Notes under the pieces: generated by a model
What the model was told of the DNA's origin: nothing
Database searches by the model: none
What the model saw: only the letters and a program-made list of their open reading frames with translations
From: Sipunculus nudus
Taxonomy: Eukaryota; Annelida; Sipuncula; Golfingiida; Sipunculidae
DNA: 64,000 bases
Assembly (NCBI GenBank): GCA_026874595.1
Contig: CM049314.1
Span: 29,771,729-29,835,728 of the forward strand
Direction of reading: 5' to 3'
Made by a program: the position numbers and the translations under genes
Part shown: in pieces, positions 1-12,640 of the stretch
Layout: each line of letters begins with the position of its first letter
Numbering within the stretch: position 1 is the first letter of the stretch

Positions 1-232
1 GCCAGGGGGGTGGATATCTCAGCAACCTGGCAGAGTGGTCCCCATGAGTCGCAAGCGCAAATAGCAGCTATTTGCTACCGTAAACGGTGTTAAGACTGCC
101 ACCAGGGGGGAGTAGAGATCTCAGAGGACTGGCAGAGGGGTCCCCATGAATAGCAAGCGCAAATAGCAGCTATTTACCACCATGAAAGGTGTCAGGACTG
201 CCGCCAAGGGGAGTGGAGATCTCAACGACATT
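1..232. repeat. Tandem repeat, about 101-bp unit, 2.3 copies
   Basis: The block CCAGGGGGG recurs at 2, 102 and (as CCAAGGGG) 204, each followed by GAGATCTCA-like sequence and then AGCAAGCGCAAATAGCAGC. The array is cut by the window start, so its true length is unknown. The word TTTGCTACCG inside the unit is shared with the 240-bp array at 2.9-4.2 kb, which suggests the two arrays are related. No coding potential is seen. Confidence 0.75.
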
Positions 233-239
233 TATTTCC

Positions 240-2690
240 AATGGTATATCCGGGATACGGGTTAACCTAACCCTTCGAGCATGAAATACACCAGTAAGTG
301 TTTACTCCAGTATGTGTTTTTCACTAAAAATAAATGCTATATCCGCATCCGGAGCAAGTGTTTGTCACTATTAATCATGTTATATCCTTGATACGGGTTT
401 ACCGTTCGGGCATGACAAACTCCAGAAAGTGTATTGTCACTACTAAAATATGCTATATCCTGGATCCGGTTATCCTAACCCTTCGAGCATGATCTACACC
501 AGTAAGTGTTTACTCATGTGTTTATCACTATTAATATATGGAGTATCCAGGATGTGGGTTACCCTAATCCTTTGGACATGAAATACTCCAGTAAGTGTTT
601 GTCCCTGTTAATATATGGTATATCCGGGATACGGATTACCCTAACCCTTCGAGCATGAGATACAACAGAAAGAGTATACTCGAATAAGTGTTTGTCACTA
701 TTAATATGTTATATCCGGGATACGGGTTACCTTAACCCATCGGGCATGAAATACTCAAGTAACTGTTTGTCAGTATTAATATATGCTATATCCGGGATAC
801 AGGTTACCCTAACCCTTCGTTCATAAAATACTCAAGTAAATGTTAGTCACTATCAATATATGGTATATCCTCGATACCGGGGACACTAACCCTGCGGGCA
901 TGAAATACTCAAGTAAGTGTTTGTCACTATTAATGTATCCTATATCCGGGATACAGGTGACCCTTATCCTTCGTTCATAAAATACTCAAGTAAATGTTAG
1001 TCACTATCAATAATGGCATATCCTCGATACCGGGGACACTAACCCTGCGGGCATGAAAAACTCTAGTAAGTGTTTGTTACTATTAATATACGCTTTATCC
1101 GAGATACGGGTTACCCTAACATTCGGGCATGAAATACTCCAGTTAGTGTTTGTCATTATTAATGTATCCTATATCCGGGATACGGGTTACCCTAACACTT
1201 CAGGTATGAAATACTCCAATACGTGTTTGTCAGATTTGATATATGCTATATCCGGAATACGGGTTACCCTAACCCTTCGGGCATGAAATACTCCAATAAT
1301 TTTTTGTCACATTTAATATACGTATATCCGGGATACGGGTTACCCGATCCCTTCGTGCATGAAATACTATAGGAAGTGTTTGTCACTATCAATATAGGGT
1401 ATATCTTCGATACATGCATGAAATACTATAGGAAGTGTTTGTCACTATCAATATAGGGTATATCTTCGATACCGGTGACACTAAGCCTTCGGACATGATA
1501 TACTCAAGTAAGTGTTTGTCACCATTAATGTATCCTAGATCCGGAATACAGGTGACCCTTACCCTTGGGGAAAAACTTCATGGTTTGTTACTATTAATAT
1601 ACGCTATATCCGGGATACGGGTTACCCTAAACCTTTATGCATGAAATACTCAAATAAGTGTTTGTCATTATTAATGTATGGTATATCCTGGATATGGGTT
1701 ACCCTAACCCTTTCGAGGATGAAATACACCGGTAAGTGTTTACACCTATAAGTGTTTATCACTCTTAATACATGCTGTATCCTTATATCTAGTAAGTGTT
1801 TGTCACATTTGATATTTGCTAATCCGGGATACGTGTTACCCTAACCGTTCGGGGATGAAATACTCGAGTAAGTGTTTGTCACTATTAATATATGATATAT
1901 CCGGGATACGGGGAACCCAAACCCTTTCCGCATGAAATACCTGAAGAAGTGTTTGTTACATTAATTTATATATGATATATCCGGGACAACGGTTACCCTA
2001 ACTCATTTTGCATGAAATAATTCAATAGGTGTTTGTCACTATTAATATATGCTACATCCGGGATACAGATTACCCTAACCCTTCGAGCATGATATACACC
2101 AGTAAGTGTTTGTCACTGTTAATATATGCTATATCCGGGACACGGGTTACCCTAACCCTTCAGGAATGAATACACGAGTAAGTGTTTGTCACTATCAATT
2201 TATGCTATATCCAGGGTACGGGTAACCCTAAGCCTTTCGAGCATGAAATACACCAGTTAGTGTTTACTCCAGTAAGTGTTTATCACTCTTTATAATGCTA
2301 TATCCTTATCCGGAGCAATTGTTTGTCACTTTTAATATATGCTATATCCGGGATACGGGTAACCCTAACACTTCCCGCATTAAATATCCCAATAAGTGTT
2401 TGTCACATTTAATATTTCCTAATCCGGGATACGTGTTATCCTAACCATTCGGGTATGAAATACTCCAGTTAGTTTTTTTCACTATTAATGTATCCTATAT
2501 CCGGGATACGGGTTGTCCTAACCCTTGGGGCATGAAATACTCCAATAAGTGAATGTCAGATTAAATATATGCTATATCCAGGATACGGGTTACCCTAACC
2601 CTTCGGGCATGAAGTACTCCAATAAGTCATTGTCACATTTAGTATACGTTTATCCGGGATACGGGTTACCCATTATGTAACGGTACTTCA
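240..2690. repeat. 77-bp satellite array, about 32 monomers
   Basis: Monomers begin around GGCATGAAATACTCCAGTAA and contain GTGTTTGTCACTATTAAT, TATATCCGGGATAC and GGGTTACCCTAACCC. Measured spacing is 77 bp (for example 1206 to 1283). Some units carry a short internal duplication of AGTAAGTGTTT that lengthens them. Divergence between monomers is considerable, so this is not a freshly amplified array. The CCCTAACCC box is one and a half telomere repeats. Short ORFs here are reading-frame accidents of the repeat. Confidence 0.9.
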
Positions 2691-2944
2691 GCTGAAGAAA
2701 GCGCGCAACACTACTAATTATTACAATGCTCAAGGTACAACCGATGTCGATCCGACATGTCCACGTTCATTAAAACAACATTTGACGAAGAAAATTACGA
2801 TGTAAATTTCTGTATCAGACTTGGTCCTACAACTAAAACTGAAAACGAAAAGTGAAAAGAATTCATATTTCATGGGAGAAATGCCGCATAAAAAAAATTA
2901 AATGAAATGAAGCATAAATTATTCCAGAATTATGTCTATGCTTA
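2691..2944. other. Unassigned spacer between satellites
   Basis: Non-repetitive AT-rich sequence between two arrays. It contains short inverted words such as CTTCAGCTGAAG near 2687. No gene, RNA or mobile-element signature was seen. Confidence 0.4.
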
Positions 2945-4210
2945 GTCAGTAACAAGCACTTGTTATTTCGCAGGTCTGTTTTGCTACCGTGCACATTGCG
3001 CTTTGCTGTTGCTAGTTAATATGGACCGTAACACCTGCTACTGCGCAGGTCAATGTGTTACTCTGCGACTACTAATTCCTTAATCGTCCATTGCAAAGCT
3101 TGTTGCAGGCCTATCCGGGCGACCTATGGCTACAAAACTTGCACTGAAACGATAGCAACGAAAATTTCGATCGCAATAGATAGCCTCCAAGGGGTTCTCG
3201 TTAGCGCGCAAATCTGATTTGCTACCGTGGGCATTGCTCATTGCAATCGCAGCTAGATATGGTCGATGGCACTTGCTTCCGCGCAAATCTATTTGCTACT
3301 TTGCGACAGTTAATTGCTACCGCGCATATTGGTCTGAGTGATCTTGTCCGGGAGCCCCTGGCAGCAAAGACTTGCACTACGTCAACAATAGCAGATTTTG
3401 CGATCGCAGATTCATAGTCCCCATAGTAGCAGGCAACAACAACTTCCTACCGCACAGGTCTGTTTGCTACCGAGCACATTGCGCATTGCGATCTCAGCTG
3501 AATATGACCCATGGCATTTGCTACCGCGCAGATCTGTTTGCTACTTTGCGACAATTAATTGCTACCGCGCATAACGCTTTGAGTGGTCCTGTCCGAGTTG
3601 ACCTCTGACAGTAAAGACTTGCACTACGTTAATAGTAGCAGATTTTGCGATCGTAAAGACATAGGCCCCATGCAAATGGGAGCTAACAGCAACTTGCTAC
3701 CGGGCAGGTTTGTTTGCTACCGCGCACATTGCGCATTGCGATCGCAGCTTAATAGGACCCAATCGCATTTGCTACTGCGCAGATATGTTTGCTACTTTGC
3801 GACAATTTATTGCTACCGCGCATATCACTTTGAGTGGTCCTATCCGAGCGACCTCTGGCAGCAAAGACTTGTACTACGTCAAAAGAAGCAGATTTTGCAA
3901 CCATAGGCGCCATGATAGCAATAACAGCAACTTGCTAGCGCGCAGGTCTGACTTGCTACCGCGTACTTTGCACATAAGAGACGGGCTGTGCATAGGCCAC
4001 ATGGGTAGCAATGACAGCCATTTGCTACCGCGCAGTTCTGATTTGCTACCGCGCACTTTGCGCGTACGAGCCGGTCTGTGTTTGATGGTAGCAAGTTCAG
4101 TGGTAGCTCCTTGTGCGATATGGCAAGCAATGCGCAAGGGTAGCAAATGCTTCTGTGCGACTGCTATTAGCTTTCGCGCACTTTGCACTCAATGGCCTTT
4201 GGGCGCATAA
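2945..4210. repeat. Tandem repeat, about 240-bp unit, rich in TTGCTACCGCGCA
   Basis: The block TTTGCTACCG...CATTGCG...GATCGCAGC recurs at 2991, 3219, 3464 and 3714 (intervals 228, 245, 250), with shorter truncated units at 3954 and 4043. Each unit holds several copies of GCTACCGCGCA and one AGCAAAGACTTG block. GC content and CpG frequency are far above the flanks. The ORFs of 104-166 codons here are open only because the repeat lacks stop codons in some frames. Confidence 0.8.
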
Positions 4211-5884
4211 TAGTAACAAGATGAGTGGATGCCGAGTGCGCGTTGTGCCGGACGATGCGCAATGGTACCAAAGAATCCAATAGATTAGTCTGAAAAACCG
4301 ACAGTTCCCCGCATATATGTCACTTAGTCGGTCCATATTCCCAGGATCATTCATACCTACGTGACACTACATTCCTGAATTTTAGTTGATGATTTTCTAT
4401 GAATTCAGACCATATGCAAGATCCACACCAAATTCTAATTGATTCGTCAATGGCCTATTCCTGAAACGCTCATGAGATTTCTGTTCATGATTGCGTGAGT
4501 CATGTTGTGAACAAACATATAAAAACAAACCACGAACGGGAGCACACGCATAACCTCCTGACGGAGACAAATATCTCCAACCAATAACATAAAGACTCGT
4601 GCAAATAAGGAACTTCCGTGACTGTCCAGTCGATGCTTATATTATTTGAAACTTTTTCATCTCAAACGCACGACTTCCTAACTGGCAAACTGTATTGATG
4701 ATCTGTTTGGTTCCAGTGACATTGGATATTTATATGTGTAGCGCCATTACCTCTCCACTGTTACGTTTTGGATATTTCTGGTCATATAACTCAGTCTTCT
4801 TGTCAGTCACGTACAACAGATCGTTATTATACTTACGCTTCAAGCGTAAATGTTCCTAGGCAATCGTAGCTAAACGGAAGGCAGACGACATTTCCATTAT
4901 TTTTCTTCTTTGCAAAGGTCCTGTGTGATATGTGAAAAGTCCTGTTTGAATATTGTTAGCGGTCAGGCGCCCATTTATCCTTTGTGCTACACCTGCCTAC
5001 CACGTGATTGATAAATAAGTATGCCATTACCCAAAAGCAACGAGTGTTCTTTATTCCAAGGGATTCAATGTTTATTTATGCTTAATAAAATGTTCATTAT
5101 GCGCATATAATTGTTGCATTTTCATTGTTTTATTTATACTTTCACTATGAAATTTGGCACAGACATTACTGCATATATTATCAGTATTAATCTTTCATTG
5201 TCATGAACAGATTATCAAACTGAATAAAATAGTATTTGTGAAATTCTAATAAATATAAGAGAGATGTAACAGAGTAAAAATGCATAATTTAGACTCCTTG
5301 ATAGGGTAAAAGCTTTAACAGACCCATATTCTGATGTTGGTTGATATCCTTTAATTTAACCGGTTATCCAATTAAAACTTAAAATTAAAAATTTATATTT
5401 TAAGTTATCTCCGGTGACATATTATAGGGGTAATATTTACCCTGTTTAACCAAACAATATAAATGTTGAAGTGTAGAGAGATCGTCACAGGATATTGGTG
5501 TCCTTGGCCTCCTTTTCTTACACAGTTACAAGGCATTTGCTTGATATCTAACGACCTCTGGTGATGAAATACAGAAACATGTTGATTATATATTTTCATT
5601 CACTAACTTTTTTATGCAAATCGCATTCATTTTTCGTTTGCTGATAGCTATATTTTAAGCTTTATATCCCTTGTAAAAAATAGAGAAACTCTTCAAGCGG
5701 CATCGAACACTACTTCAAGTTATTCACTAGTAAGACACAAGTTCAGAACGGATGCCGGTCAAGCGGACGTTGTGTTACCAAATATGGTATCATTTATTGA
5801 TAAGCATGACATGTGACTGACAACATGTAATAGAAGAGGCCTTTCATATATGAAAACGGTTTACCAGATGATTTGGCATGGCGT

Positions 5885-5930
<46 letters not shown>

Positions 5931-7511
5931 GGTAAATAAAATATAAAAATGGTTTATTTCATCATTGAAAACATAAAGTGATAAAGTAAAGGTTTTCAAA
6001 CAAGTGTATCTGAGTCCATATATCAGTATCTTCCGGTCAAATGTGCTCTATGGTTACTAATTTGATAAGTTATTAAACATTAATATAATATGTAACCCCT
6101 GTATGGAGTTCGAATACTAAACAGTATGCAACAAAACAATACATTGTCCCTCCGGATGTTGTCTGACCAAATATGGTATGTGCTTTGAATATATATCCAT
6201 ATACACCATACGTCACTCCCGACATATTAATGAAAATACTTAAACTAACAAATTTAAAATAAACGTAAGGGAAATATATCAAGCTGACTTATTTATCATG
6301 CTGTTGCTCTATCTGTGTCACATAAATGTTTTGTTTTGAGATTCACAAATGTTTACTTTGATTGTGTTCAATTGTCAGTAACAGTAAGGCAGTAGGTCTG
6401 AGTTCAAACTGAAAATATGCCAGGGGTTTCACATACATTCGGTCGATAACAGCTTGAGTTGTCTGCGGTATGTGACAAGGTCACTGAGTACACGTGTCTT
6501 GACGTGTACATTCTATTTGTACATGTACACGTCCCTCGAAATATATTTCCATTGGCGAACTGTTTTTTTTTTTGGGGGGGGGGTTGGTTAAGGGGAGGGG
6601 TGTGGAAGTTGTCTAGCTTCAACATTACACATCAGAACACAAGTGCTAATTCTTAATAAAAATGTCTTCTATTAAATACACAGGAATATTACGACATAAA
6701 AAATTAATTATGATGTATTCGACATGTTGCAGAAAATGTTATTTTTTTGCACTCTGTTACTTCATTTTACCAAATCATTAACAAACTCTATAGACATGTC
6801 TGTCTCCGACAAAATTTAGTTATCCAGGAGAAAAATGGAGTTTCAATTCCTGTACTCCTAAAAAAGTGCAAAATTGGATAGACTGAACATCAAGAAGAGT
6901 AGTTGGTAATAAAATGGAAATGTAATTTCACTAATTATATGTTGGCTTAGTTTTCACTGTCCCAATTTTCATCTTGTTGCGCCTCATTTTTCCCACAGGA
7001 AATTTGGAGCGCAGTAACCCAACCCAGACCTATAAGTTTTTGATTATTTTCATTCACATATACACATTGTATAGATCAAAACATTTATTAAAGAAATGTT
7101 TATAAAAAACATGTATGTAAAATATATGATTAAAAGAATAAGATATTGCATTAAAAAATTACGGATTATTAGGAAACATCTGAACGTCTTAAAGTAAAAT
7201 AGCTCCATAGTTAAATTTCTCTTTCTATCGAATGAACTTTTTTATTCATGCCCGTAAACAGGATTTGCGCAGCAACCTCCAGCTAAGGGTTCAGATGTAT
7301 TGTGCATCTTTGACATCCATAGATAAATCTGTGTGAAGATTGTTTGTGCAGTATAGGCAAATGTCGCTATTAACGCCCCCTGGTGTGTACAATCTTCATT
7401 AAATAAAACTGTCGGACCCCCGGATATCCTATTCTAAAATATGATAATACTTGAATAACGATGTTGTTGTTGTGACGTCAGTCACGACGTATTCATGAGG
7501 AATCCTTATAT

Positions 7512-8847
7512 GACACTGTGTAACCTTACGTAGTCAAACTCTCCTCTTAGCCCAAAACCTAAAACTCAAACTTTAAATACTTAGCATATATGATGTAACA
7601 CACAGAATAACTAAAAGAGTGAAAACTTTATCCACATTTCATTTTCTATATTACAGCGTTGTATAAGAAGGAGATGATTGGGGAATATAACACATTACTA
7701 TGACAAACTTCCTACAGAAGTCGCACCATTTTTTTCCGTGACCTTTTAAGAATGAATGATGGCACGATCCGCGAAAACCAACCTTGCGACTTAGCCTCAC
7801 AGATGGTATTATGAGGGAAGTGCCCCTGGGATGTCGGGAACGATACCAGTGGCCTGATGGGCCCACTAAGTTTTAGAAGGGGAGCTGCAGAGGTAGGAAA
7901 AAGGAAGCAGGGAAAACTTACCTGCAGCAAATAGGGAGAACAAGGCCCGACTCCGTCTGTATTTGGTATATGGCTGGGCTGGCTCTAGACTGGTAAACTG
8001 AAAGATCCAAAGAGACCACAAGGTCTTACTGAGGGCCGTAACCGGTCGTAGTGTTGCAGAGGCCGAGACAGTACTGGTGACTACACTGGGTTCCCGGGAG
8101 TATAAAAACGGTCTTTTTTATTTCCCCTCGGACCGGGGAACCCGCGGCAGCCGCGTGCATTGGAAAATTGTTCAAAAACGCTGCAGCCGCCGGAGCATGA
8201 CTACCAGGAAGCAGGCGGTGGAGCCATCTGACCGAAGAAGGACATCGTAGAGGCCCTCCCTCCTGAATAGGCGTCGTCTGGAGAGAGGTCCATGGAGCCC
8301 GGCGATTCATCTACCGGAAATATCAGATTACCGGAATTTTGGGAGGATGCCCTGAAAGAGGCCATGGCAGAACCGTTGATATCATGCTGTTTAACCGTGA
8401 ACCGGAGGGCGCCATTTTCAGCGGGAGAACAGTATGCGGCAAGCCCAGAACTCCACCAGGTGGAACCTGGAAACAAAACAGAAATTTGGGACGCTGGAAC
8501 GCTTTCTGCAGGCGGCGGCAAAGCTGATAGTGGAACAGCAGCGACAGCAGGAGGCAGCTGGAAAGGAAAGAAAACCCTCGTAGAAGGCCAGGAAGACTGC
8601 ACAGCACATAAGGCTCGGATGGAGTCAACAGGGGTGGATCCACAGAGTTCATGTATATCCTATATTTTTATCCATGTATCACGTTATGTTCATCAAAATC
8701 TGTTTGAAGTATACCACTTTTTGTTTCAGCTGCATGATACATTTGTCTTTTTATAACAAATCCTGGCGTCTTGTTTGGAAAATGCTCCATAATTTTTATT
8801 AAGCTTAAAAGTAATGGCCATTCACAAGCTGCAGACATGTTTTTTGA
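7512..8847. repeat. Recent tandem duplication, copy 1 (about 1.34 kb)
   Basis: It begins near TGTGTAACCTTACGTAG and ends near GACATGTTTTTTGACATG. It repeats 1335-1339 bp downstream with only scattered substitutions, far more alike than other modules of the family. This points to a recent unequal exchange rather than part of the old higher-order pattern. Confidence 0.85.
7795..8645. other. GC-rich island inside repeat module, copy 1
   Basis: This segment interrupts the module between CGATCCGCGAAAACCA and CCTATATTTTTATCCATG. It is much richer in G+C than its surroundings and has strong hairpins: GGGTTCCCGG against CCGGGGAACCC at about 8091-8142, and CGCGGCAGCCGCG. A TATAAAA lies at about 8101 inside the first. 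Overlapping ORFs of 109-154 codons exist on both strands. In the longest plus frame, eight of nine differences between the two copies change an amino acid, so that frame is probably not constrained. It may be the 5' part of a retroelement; the family was not recognised. Confidence 0.5.
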
Positions 8848-10180
8848 CATGACAATGTGTAACCTTACGTAGACAAACTCTCCTCTTAACCCAAAACCTA
8901 AAACTCAAACTTTAAAAACTTAGTATATATGATGTATCACATAGAATAAATTAAAAGAGTGACAAATTTATCCACATTTCACTCTCTGTATCACAGCGTT
9001 GTATAAGAAGGAGATGATTGGAGAATATAACTCATTACTATGATAAACTTCCTACAGAAGTCGCACCATGTTTGACTTTTTTAAGAATGAATGATGGCAC
9101 GATCCGCGAAAACCAACCTTGCGACTTAGCCTCGCAGATGGTATTATGAGGGGAATGCCGCTGGGATGTCGGGAACGATACCGGTGGCCTGATGGGCCCA
9201 CTAAGTTTTAGAAGGGGAGCTGCAGAGGTAGGAAAACGGAAGCAGGGAAGTCTTACCTGAAGCAAATAGGGAGAACAAGGCCCGACTCCGTCTGTATTTG
9301 GTACAAGGCTGGGCTGGCTCTAGACTGGTAAACTGAAAGATCCATAGAGACCACAAGGTCTTACTGAGGGCCGTAACTGGTCGTAGTGTTGCAGAGGCCG
9401 AGACAGTACTGGTGACTACACTGGGTTCCCGGGAGTATAAAAACGGTCTTTTTTATTTCCCCTCGGACCGGGGAACCCGCGGCAGCCGCGTGCATTGGAA
9501 AATTGTTCAAAAACGCTGCAGCCGCCGGAGCATGACTACCAGGAAGCAGGCGGTGGAGCCATCAGACCGAAGAAGGACATCGTAGAGGCCCTCCCTCCTG
9601 AATAGGCGTCGTCTGGAGAGAGGTCCATGGAGCCCGGCGATTCATCTACCGGAAATATCAGATTACCGGAATTTTGGGAGGATGCCCTGAAAGAGGCCAT
9701 GGCAGAACCGTTGATATCATGCTGTTTAAACGTGAACCGGAGGGCGCCATCTTCAGCGGGAGAACAGTATGCGACAAGCCCAGAATTCCACCAGGTGGAA
9801 CCTGGAAACAAAACAGAAATTTGGGACGCTGGAACGCTTTCTGCAGGCGGCGGCAAAGCTGATAGTGGAACAGCAGCGACAGCAGGAGGCAGCTGGAAAG
9901 GAAAGAAAACCCTCGTAAAAGGCCAGGAAGATTGCACAGCACATGAGGCTCGGATCGAGTCAACAGGGGTGGATCCACTGAGTTCATGTATATCCTATAT
10001 TTTTATCCATGTATCACGTTATGTTCATCAAAATCTGTTTGAAGTATACCACTTTTTGTTTCAGCTGCATGATACATTTGTCTTTTTATAAGAAATCCTG
10101 ACGTCTTGTTTGGATAATGCTCCATAATTTTTATTAAGTTTAAAAGTAATGGTCAGTCACAACGTTTAAATACCTTGCAT
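8848..10180. repeat. Recent tandem duplication, copy 2
   Basis: Near-identical second copy of 7512-8847, including the GC-rich island and the flanking satellite-module sequence. It continues at its right end into GTCACAACGTTTAAATACC, which copy 1 lacks, so the junction lies near 8845. Confidence 0.85.
9130..9980. other. GC-rich island inside repeat module, copy 2
   Basis: Duplicate of the 7795-8645 island with the same hairpins and the same overlapping ORFs. Differences are sparse and fall without codon-position preference, as expected for noncoding or dead sequence. Confidence 0.5.
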
Positions 10181-10326
10181 ACTGCATACATGTTTTGTGC
10201 TGTAAAAGTCACATCAGTAGTGAACGCCTCCTGATGATTAAATGTACATTCAAATAAAAAATATTTGTGCACTGCATATGGGGTTCCAAACAAAGAGAAG
10301 ATACGAATAACCGATTTGGTATCCAC

Positions 10327-10611
10327 GCCACGTCATGTTACATGATAAGGAAAAATCTGAAAAAAAAAATGGTTAATATATCACTGGAAACATCAAGTGA
10401 TTAAGTTAAGGTTTTCGAATAGGAGATCCTAAGTCCACATTACTTCCGGTCAGATGTGCCCTAGGGTTACTTATTTGATTAGTTATAATATATTTATACG
10501 GCAAATACGGCATAATATATGGATAAGCATGACATGTGACTGACAGCATCTTATAGAAGAGGCCTGTTCATGTATGATAACAGTTTACCTGGTGATTTGG
10601 TATGGCATCGG

Positions 10612-10671
<60 letters not shown>

Positions 10672-10870
10672 GATCTTAACAAGTGAACAGTGGTATACAC
10701 GCCAAGTCATGTTACATGATAAAGAAAACTCTGAAAAAAATTGTTAAATTATCATTGAAAACATCAAGTGTTAAAATTAAGGTTTTCAAAAATGTGCACC
10801 TGAGTCCACATTCCTTCCGGTCAGATGTGCCCTAGGGTTACTTATTTGATTTGTTATAATATATTCATAT
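10327..10870. repeat. 363-bp local duplication around a (TA)n tract
   Basis: The block GTCATGTTACATGATAA ... CTTCCGGTCAGATGTGCCC at 10327-10500 recurs at 10690-10870, with a (TA)n run at 10613-10670 between. A third relative sits at 20,840-21,000 and a fourth at about 5,960-6,070. It belongs to the higher-order family and adds nothing coding. Confidence 0.7.
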
Positions 10871-12494
10871 TTAATATGTCACCTCTGAATGGAGTTCCAA
10901 TACAAAAAAGTATGCAACAAAACTATATATATACTCCCACCGGACGTTGTCTGACCAAATTAGGTATTTGGTATGAATAAACATGCATGTACACCAGACG
11001 TCACATGGATATATGAATGAGAAAAACATCACTTATAGATGATTATAAATAAACCTAATGGAAAATATATCAGTTCTTATTTTATCATGCTGTTGCATGA
11101 TCTGTTTCACATAAACGTTTATTGCTCTGAGATACAGAGATATTTACTTGTTTTGGGTTCCACGGTCAGGAACAGTAAGCAAGTGGGTCAGAGTTCAAAC
11201 TGTAAATCTGTCAGGGGCTTCACTTACATGTGCGTCGAAAACAGCTTGAGTTGTCCACGGTATGTGACAAGGTCATCGAGTAAACGTGTGTTGACGTGTA
11301 CATTCTATATGTACATGCATACGTCCCTCGTAATATAATTCCATTGACGCACTGTGTTTTTTTTTTTTGGGGGGGGGGGGGGGTTCTGATAAGGGGGAGG
11401 GGTAGTGGATGTTGTCTAGCTACAAAATTACATATCAGAACACATGTGCCAATTCTTTATAGAATGTCATCTATTTAATACACGGGAAAAGTACGACTTT
11501 ATAAAAATAAAATTAAGATGTTTACGATATGTTGAAGAAAATGTAATTTTTGCACTCCGTGAGTTTATTGTACCAAATCATGAACAAACTCTTAAGACAT
11601 GACTGCCAACTGACTAAATTGAGTTATCAAGGAAAAAACTGTTTTAAACCCGAGTTTCAATTCCTATACTCCTGAAAAGTGAAAATTGGGATAGATTAAT
11701 GATCAAGTAGTGTAGTTGATAATTAAATGAAAATTTCACTCATTTTTATGTTGACGTAAACAGAATTTGCGCAGCAACCCTTCAGCTAACGGTTCAGATG
11801 TATTGTGCATCTTTGACATTCATAGTTAAGTCTGTGTGAATATTGTTTGGGCAGTTAGGGAAAAGTTAGGCTATGTACGCCCCCTGGTGTGTACAATCTT
11901 CATTAAATAAAACTTTTGGATCACAGGATATGCTATTCCAAAAAAGGATAAAACATGAAGAACCATGTTGTTGCTGGGACGTCAGTTACTTCCGACGTAT
12001 TCATTAAGAATCCTTATATGAAAATGTGAAACAAATTCTCCTCTTAGCCCAAAACCTAAAACTCAAACTTTAAATACTTAGTATATTTGATGTAAGGCAT
12101 ACACTAACTTAAAAGAGTAACCAATTATATCATATGTCAGCGTCTGTAGCACAGCGTTGTCTGAGAAGGAGTAGATTGGGGAAAGTAACATATTATTATG
12201 ACAAACTTTCCGCAGAAGTCGCAGCTTGATAAGTCCGTAACTATGACTTATTGAGAATGGATGAGGACACGATCCACGAAAACCACGAGCTTTCGAAAAC
12301 CATGGTTTTATATGAAAGAGCTGCAAAATAAAGTGGGTGGGCGGCAATAAATATCTTCAAGGAAACAGATGTACAATTTTAATGTGAATATGACATTTGT
12401 CTGGTCACGTGTTACCTTGTTATAAACGGTTAATATACTGCTCAACTTGCACTTGTTCATAACTCAGACAATGCTTACTAATTTGTTATTATAA

Positions 12495-12606
12495 TGTGAT
12501 ATTATAATATATATTTATATGTAAATATAAATATATAAATGAATATATAATTATATATAAATATATTATTATATATAAATATATACATGTATATAGATAT
12601 ATATAT

Positions 12607-12637
<31 letters not shown>

Positions 12638-12640
12638 TTC
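12495..12640. repeat. AT-rich and (GA)n compound microsatellite
   Basis: Degenerate TATAAATATA sequence runs into AGAGAGAGAAAGAGAG at 12607-12638. The same compound tract recurs at the equivalent module position at 22,740-22,820. Confidence 0.85.

Noticed and set aside
240-2690. CRISPR-like array
   Set aside because: The 77-bp periodicity has no alternation of constant repeat and unique spacer. The whole monomer repeats, and the context is eukaryotic.
3583-4210. ORFs of 83-166 codons on both strands
   Set aside because: They lie entirely within the 240-bp tandem repeat and translate its GCTACCG units. No start context, domain or splice support.
8292-10091. 154-codon plus ORFs and their 109-133-codon antisense partners as genes
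   Set aside because: They are duplicated with the island. Copy differences in the long plus frame are almost all amino-acid changing, and all frames are open through GC richness, so a functional protein is not supported.
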